Assembly: GCF_014230355.1 (NCBI RefSeq)
Contig: NZ_JACLAX010000017.1
Coordinates: forward strand, 1 to 64,000
DNA from: Novosphingobium piscinae
GTDB lineage: Bacteria > Pseudomonadota > Alphaproteobacteria > Sphingomonadales > Sphingomonadaceae
Length of the DNA stretch: 64,000 bases
Direction of reading: 5' to 3'
A program made the translations under genes and the position numbers. Shown here in pieces: positions 62,244-64,000 of this stretch (positions are counted from its first letter, which is position 1; each line of letters starts with the position of its first letter). The notes beneath the pieces were generated by a model that did no database searches, had not been told where the DNA came from, and saw only the letters and a list, made by a program, of their open reading frames with translations.

Positions 62244-62713
62244 TGAGCAACCCGGGTGTGGGAGACAAGCTCCCCGACATCGCCCTGACCACGCCCGAGG
62301 GCGGCACGGTCAAGCCTTCGGACTTCGCCGGGCGCAAGCTTGTGGTGTTCTTCTACCCGAAGGACGACACCCCCGGCTGCACCACCGAGAACCTCGACTT
62401 CTCGGCCCTCGCCGCCGACTTCGCGGCGGCCGGCACGGCACTGCTCGGCGTGTCCAAGGATCCGCCCGCCAAGCACCAGAAGTTCGCCGCCAAGCACGGC
62501 CTGACCGCCCCCCTGGCGAGCGATGCGGAGACCGGCGGCCTGTCCGACGCGCTCGGCATCTGGACCGAGAAGGTCAACTACGGACGCACCTATATGGGCA
62601 TGGTCCGCACCACCTACCTGATCGATGCGCAGGGCGTGATCGTGCGGGTGTGGGACAAGGTGAAGGTCAAGGGCCACGCGGCCGAGGTGCTGGCCGCCGC
62701 GCAGGCGCTCTGA
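62243..62713 (+). CDS. bcp: Thioredoxin-dependent peroxiredoxin, Bcp type
   Basis: The 156-residue peroxiredoxin reduces hydroperoxides in the cytoplasm. The peroxidatic cysteine is Cys46 in PKDDTPGCTTE. The position five residues later, where Bcp proteins often carry the resolving cysteine, is Leu51, and no other cysteine is present, so it is probably a 1-Cys enzyme. The supporting FFYPK and YLIDAQGVI blocks are normal. ATG 62243 overlaps the glnE stop; its own stop is overlapped by the next gene. Confidence 0.92.
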   Translation: MSNPGVGDKLPDIALTTPEGGTVKPSDFAGRKLVVFFYPKDDTPGCTTENLDFSALAADFAAAGTALLGVSKDPPAKHQKFAAKHGLTAPLASDAETGGLSDALGIWTEKVNYGRTYMGMVRTTYLIDAQGVIVRVWDKVKVKGHAAEVLAAAQAL

Positions 62714-63537
62714 CCCTGCCCGCTGCCCCGCCTCCCTCCGTCGCCGCGGCGATTCGCGGCGCGCTGCTCACCGCCGACCCGCTGGCCAAGGCCCGCGCCA
62801 CCCGCGCGGTCGCGCGCGACTGGCGGCTGGGGCGGCTGGCGGCCGAATTCGACGTGGCCATGCCCGACCGCCCGGCCCGGCCCGCCGAACCTGAGCTGCT
62901 CCCGCCGGGCCGGATGCCCAAGCGCGGCCGCGGCCAGTCCGAGCGCGGCCGGATCGCGCTGTGGCACGCCCTGGCCCACATCGAATTCGTCGCGATCGAT
63001 CTCGCGCTCGACATGGCCGGGCGCTTCGGCGCGGCCATGGGGCGCGGCTTCGTCAGCGATTTCCTGGCGGTCGCGGCGGACGAGGCGATGCATTTCGTGG
63101 TGGTTGCCCGCAAGCTGCGCGCCCTCGGCAGCCGCTATGGCGCGCTGCCCGCCCACGATGGGCTGTGGGAATCGGCCGCGGCCACCCGCCATGATGTCGC
63201 TGCCCGCCTTGCCGTGGTGCCGATGGTGCTCGAGGCGCGCGGGCTTGACGTCACGCCGGCCACGCTGGAGCGCGTGCGCGCAAGCGGTGACAGCGGCGGT
63301 GCGCGCATTCTCGCTCGCATCCTTGACGACGAGATTCGTCACGTCCGAATCGGTGTAAAGCATTTTGTCGCAGCGGCCGATCGGTGCGGCGAACCGCCGG
63401 CCGAACTCTGGAAAAGCTTGGTTTCCCGCCATTTCCGCGGGTCCGTTAAGCCGCCGTTCAACGACTCGGCGCGGGAGTCAGCCGGTCTATCGCGCGATTT
63501 CTACGCGGCTGTTGCCATGCCGCAACGCGCCGGTTAG
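62710..63537 (+). CDS. DUF455 ferritin-like protein
   Basis: The 275-residue protein has a ferritin-like four-helix core with diiron-type motifs: HIEFVAIDLALD (about 97-108), ADEAMHFVVV (near 137), and ILDDEIRHVRIG (near 215). DUF455 proteins have no firm biochemical role. The start is unclear: CTG 62710 overlaps the bcp stop as CTGA, while an in-frame ATG at 62650 lies inside bcp. No ATG/GTG/TTG is available near the conserved start, so CTG is preferred. Confidence 0.78.
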   Translation: MTLPAAPPPSVAAAIRGALLTADPLAKARATRAVARDWRLGRLAAEFDVAMPDRPARPAEPELLPPGRMPKRGRGQSERGRIALWHALAHIEFVAIDLALDMAGRFGAAMGRGFVSDFLAVAADEAMHFVVVARKLRALGSRYGALPAHDGLWESAAATRHDVAARLAVVPMVLEARGLDVTPATLERVRASGDSGGARILARILDDEIRHVRIGVKHFVAAADRCGEPPAELWKSLVSRHFRGSVKPPFNDSARESAGLSRDFYAAVAMPQRAG

Positions 63538-63689
63538 CCCCTTAACCATCGAGACGGCGGGGGGTTCCGACCATCTCAGCAACGCACGCCTTGCGGCTGG
63601 CCATCCGTCCAGACGCGAAGCGAAAGACAGGGTCAGCGCGGACCGTCTGCCTCGGCAGGTGAGAGCCGAAAAGACTGAGGTACGACTGA

Positions 63690-64000
63690 GTGGTTGTTCT
63701 TGCGTGTGTTCCGAAGCTGCGCGGCCTGGCCGGACTGGTCGCTGCCGTCGCTTCGCTGTTCGGGGCCCAGCCCGCTTTCGCCAACGCCAGCGCCAACGCC
63801 GATATCCTGGCTCCGCTGCGGGCCGCCCAAGCCGCCCGTCACCAGAGCGGCGATGAGGAATTCCGCTCGCTGTTCGCCAACTGGCAGTCGCTGGATCAGG
63901 GTGGCGCCCGCGCTGCCCTCGTGGCCCCGGCGATGAACGGGGCCGGTGCCCGCATCGGCGGCGTGATCCCCGGCTTCGCGACCGACACGGTTTCCATTCC
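63690..64000 (+). CDS. Probable M23 peptidase, N-terminal part cut by the window edge
   Basis: GTG 63690 opens a frame that runs off the window (about 103 codons). It starts with a signal peptide (a basic PKLRG, then GLVAAVASLFGAQPAFA) and continues with DEEFRSLFANWQSLDQ. That N-terminal pattern and the position after glnE-bcp-DUF455 fit the secreted M23 metallopeptidases of sphingomonads, but the catalytic domain is outside the window. A stop codon lies directly before the GTG, so this is the earliest possible start. Confidence 0.6.
   Translation, partial: MVVLACVPKLRGLAGLVAAVASLFGAQPAFANASANADILAPLRAAQAARHQSGDEEFRSLFANWQSLDQGGARAALVAPAMNGAGARIGGVIPGFATDTVSI

Overview
The window is chromosomal DNA from a high-G+C alphaproteobacterium, most likely a sphingomonad (Novosphingobium/Sphingomonas type). 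Supporting signs are the large 180-kDa-type NAD-glutamate dehydrogenase, an alphaproteobacterial BamF-like (DUF3035) lipoprotein, a petABC bc1 operon, a TonB-dependent receptor with secreted esterases, a lignostilbene dioxygenase and a LigW-type decarboxylase, and repeat pairs built on GGCTCAGCCTGAGCGG. There is no rRNA, CRISPR array, insertion sequence, integrase or prophage. No stretch over about 300 bases lacks a gene.

Layout. 1-9005: the 5' end of sucC, a CysQ-like phosphatase, an OmpA-type lipoprotein, a CNNM/CBS membrane protein, the NAD-glutamate dehydrogenase and an exported MsrB. 9087-14285: an ABC-2 exporter pair, queG, an FAD-dependent reductase and the BamF-like lipoprotein. 14290-21944: a mostly minus-strand housekeeping array in transcription order (small basic protein, gpmA, purE, repeat pair, purK, folA, ribF, ileS, lspA). 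22099-28353: tRNA-Thr, a small helical protein, a GNAT protein, threonine aldolase, an EamA transporter, an epimerase-like protein and pepN. 28325-32692: pgeF, the petABC operon with a clear terminator, and apt. tRNA-Gly follows at 32784.

32910-48540 is the accessory region and the most interesting part. It reads as a catabolic cluster for lignin-derived or plant aromatic dimers. The minus-strand arm has two secreted NTF2/SnoaL-like proteins, a TonB receptor, two secreted alpha/beta hydrolases and a secreted DUF3237 protein. A MarR regulator (plus) and a cytoplasmic DUF3237 protein (minus) sit in the middle. The plus-strand arm is a tight five-gene operon: MFS transporter, lignostilbene dioxygenase, aldehyde dehydrogenase, LigW-like decarboxylase and a third DUF3237 protein. 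A 39-bp near-perfect palindrome lies in the divergent region before marR, and a second palindrome sharing a half-site lies before the MFS gene. The inferred logic is outer-membrane uptake, side-chain removal to a stilbene, C=C cleavage to two aromatic aldehydes, oxidation to acids, then non-oxidative decarboxylation.

48742-64000: a GGDEF(degenerate)-EAL-PilZ protein, a TPR protein, an alpha/beta hydrolase, thrS, two secreted proteins of unknown function, an agmatine deiminase-M28 peptidase operon, then glnE-bcp-DUF455 and the start of a probable M23 peptidase gene. Long opposite-strand open frames are common here because of the G+C content and are treated as shadows. Family names rest on motif recognition and memory; no database search was run.
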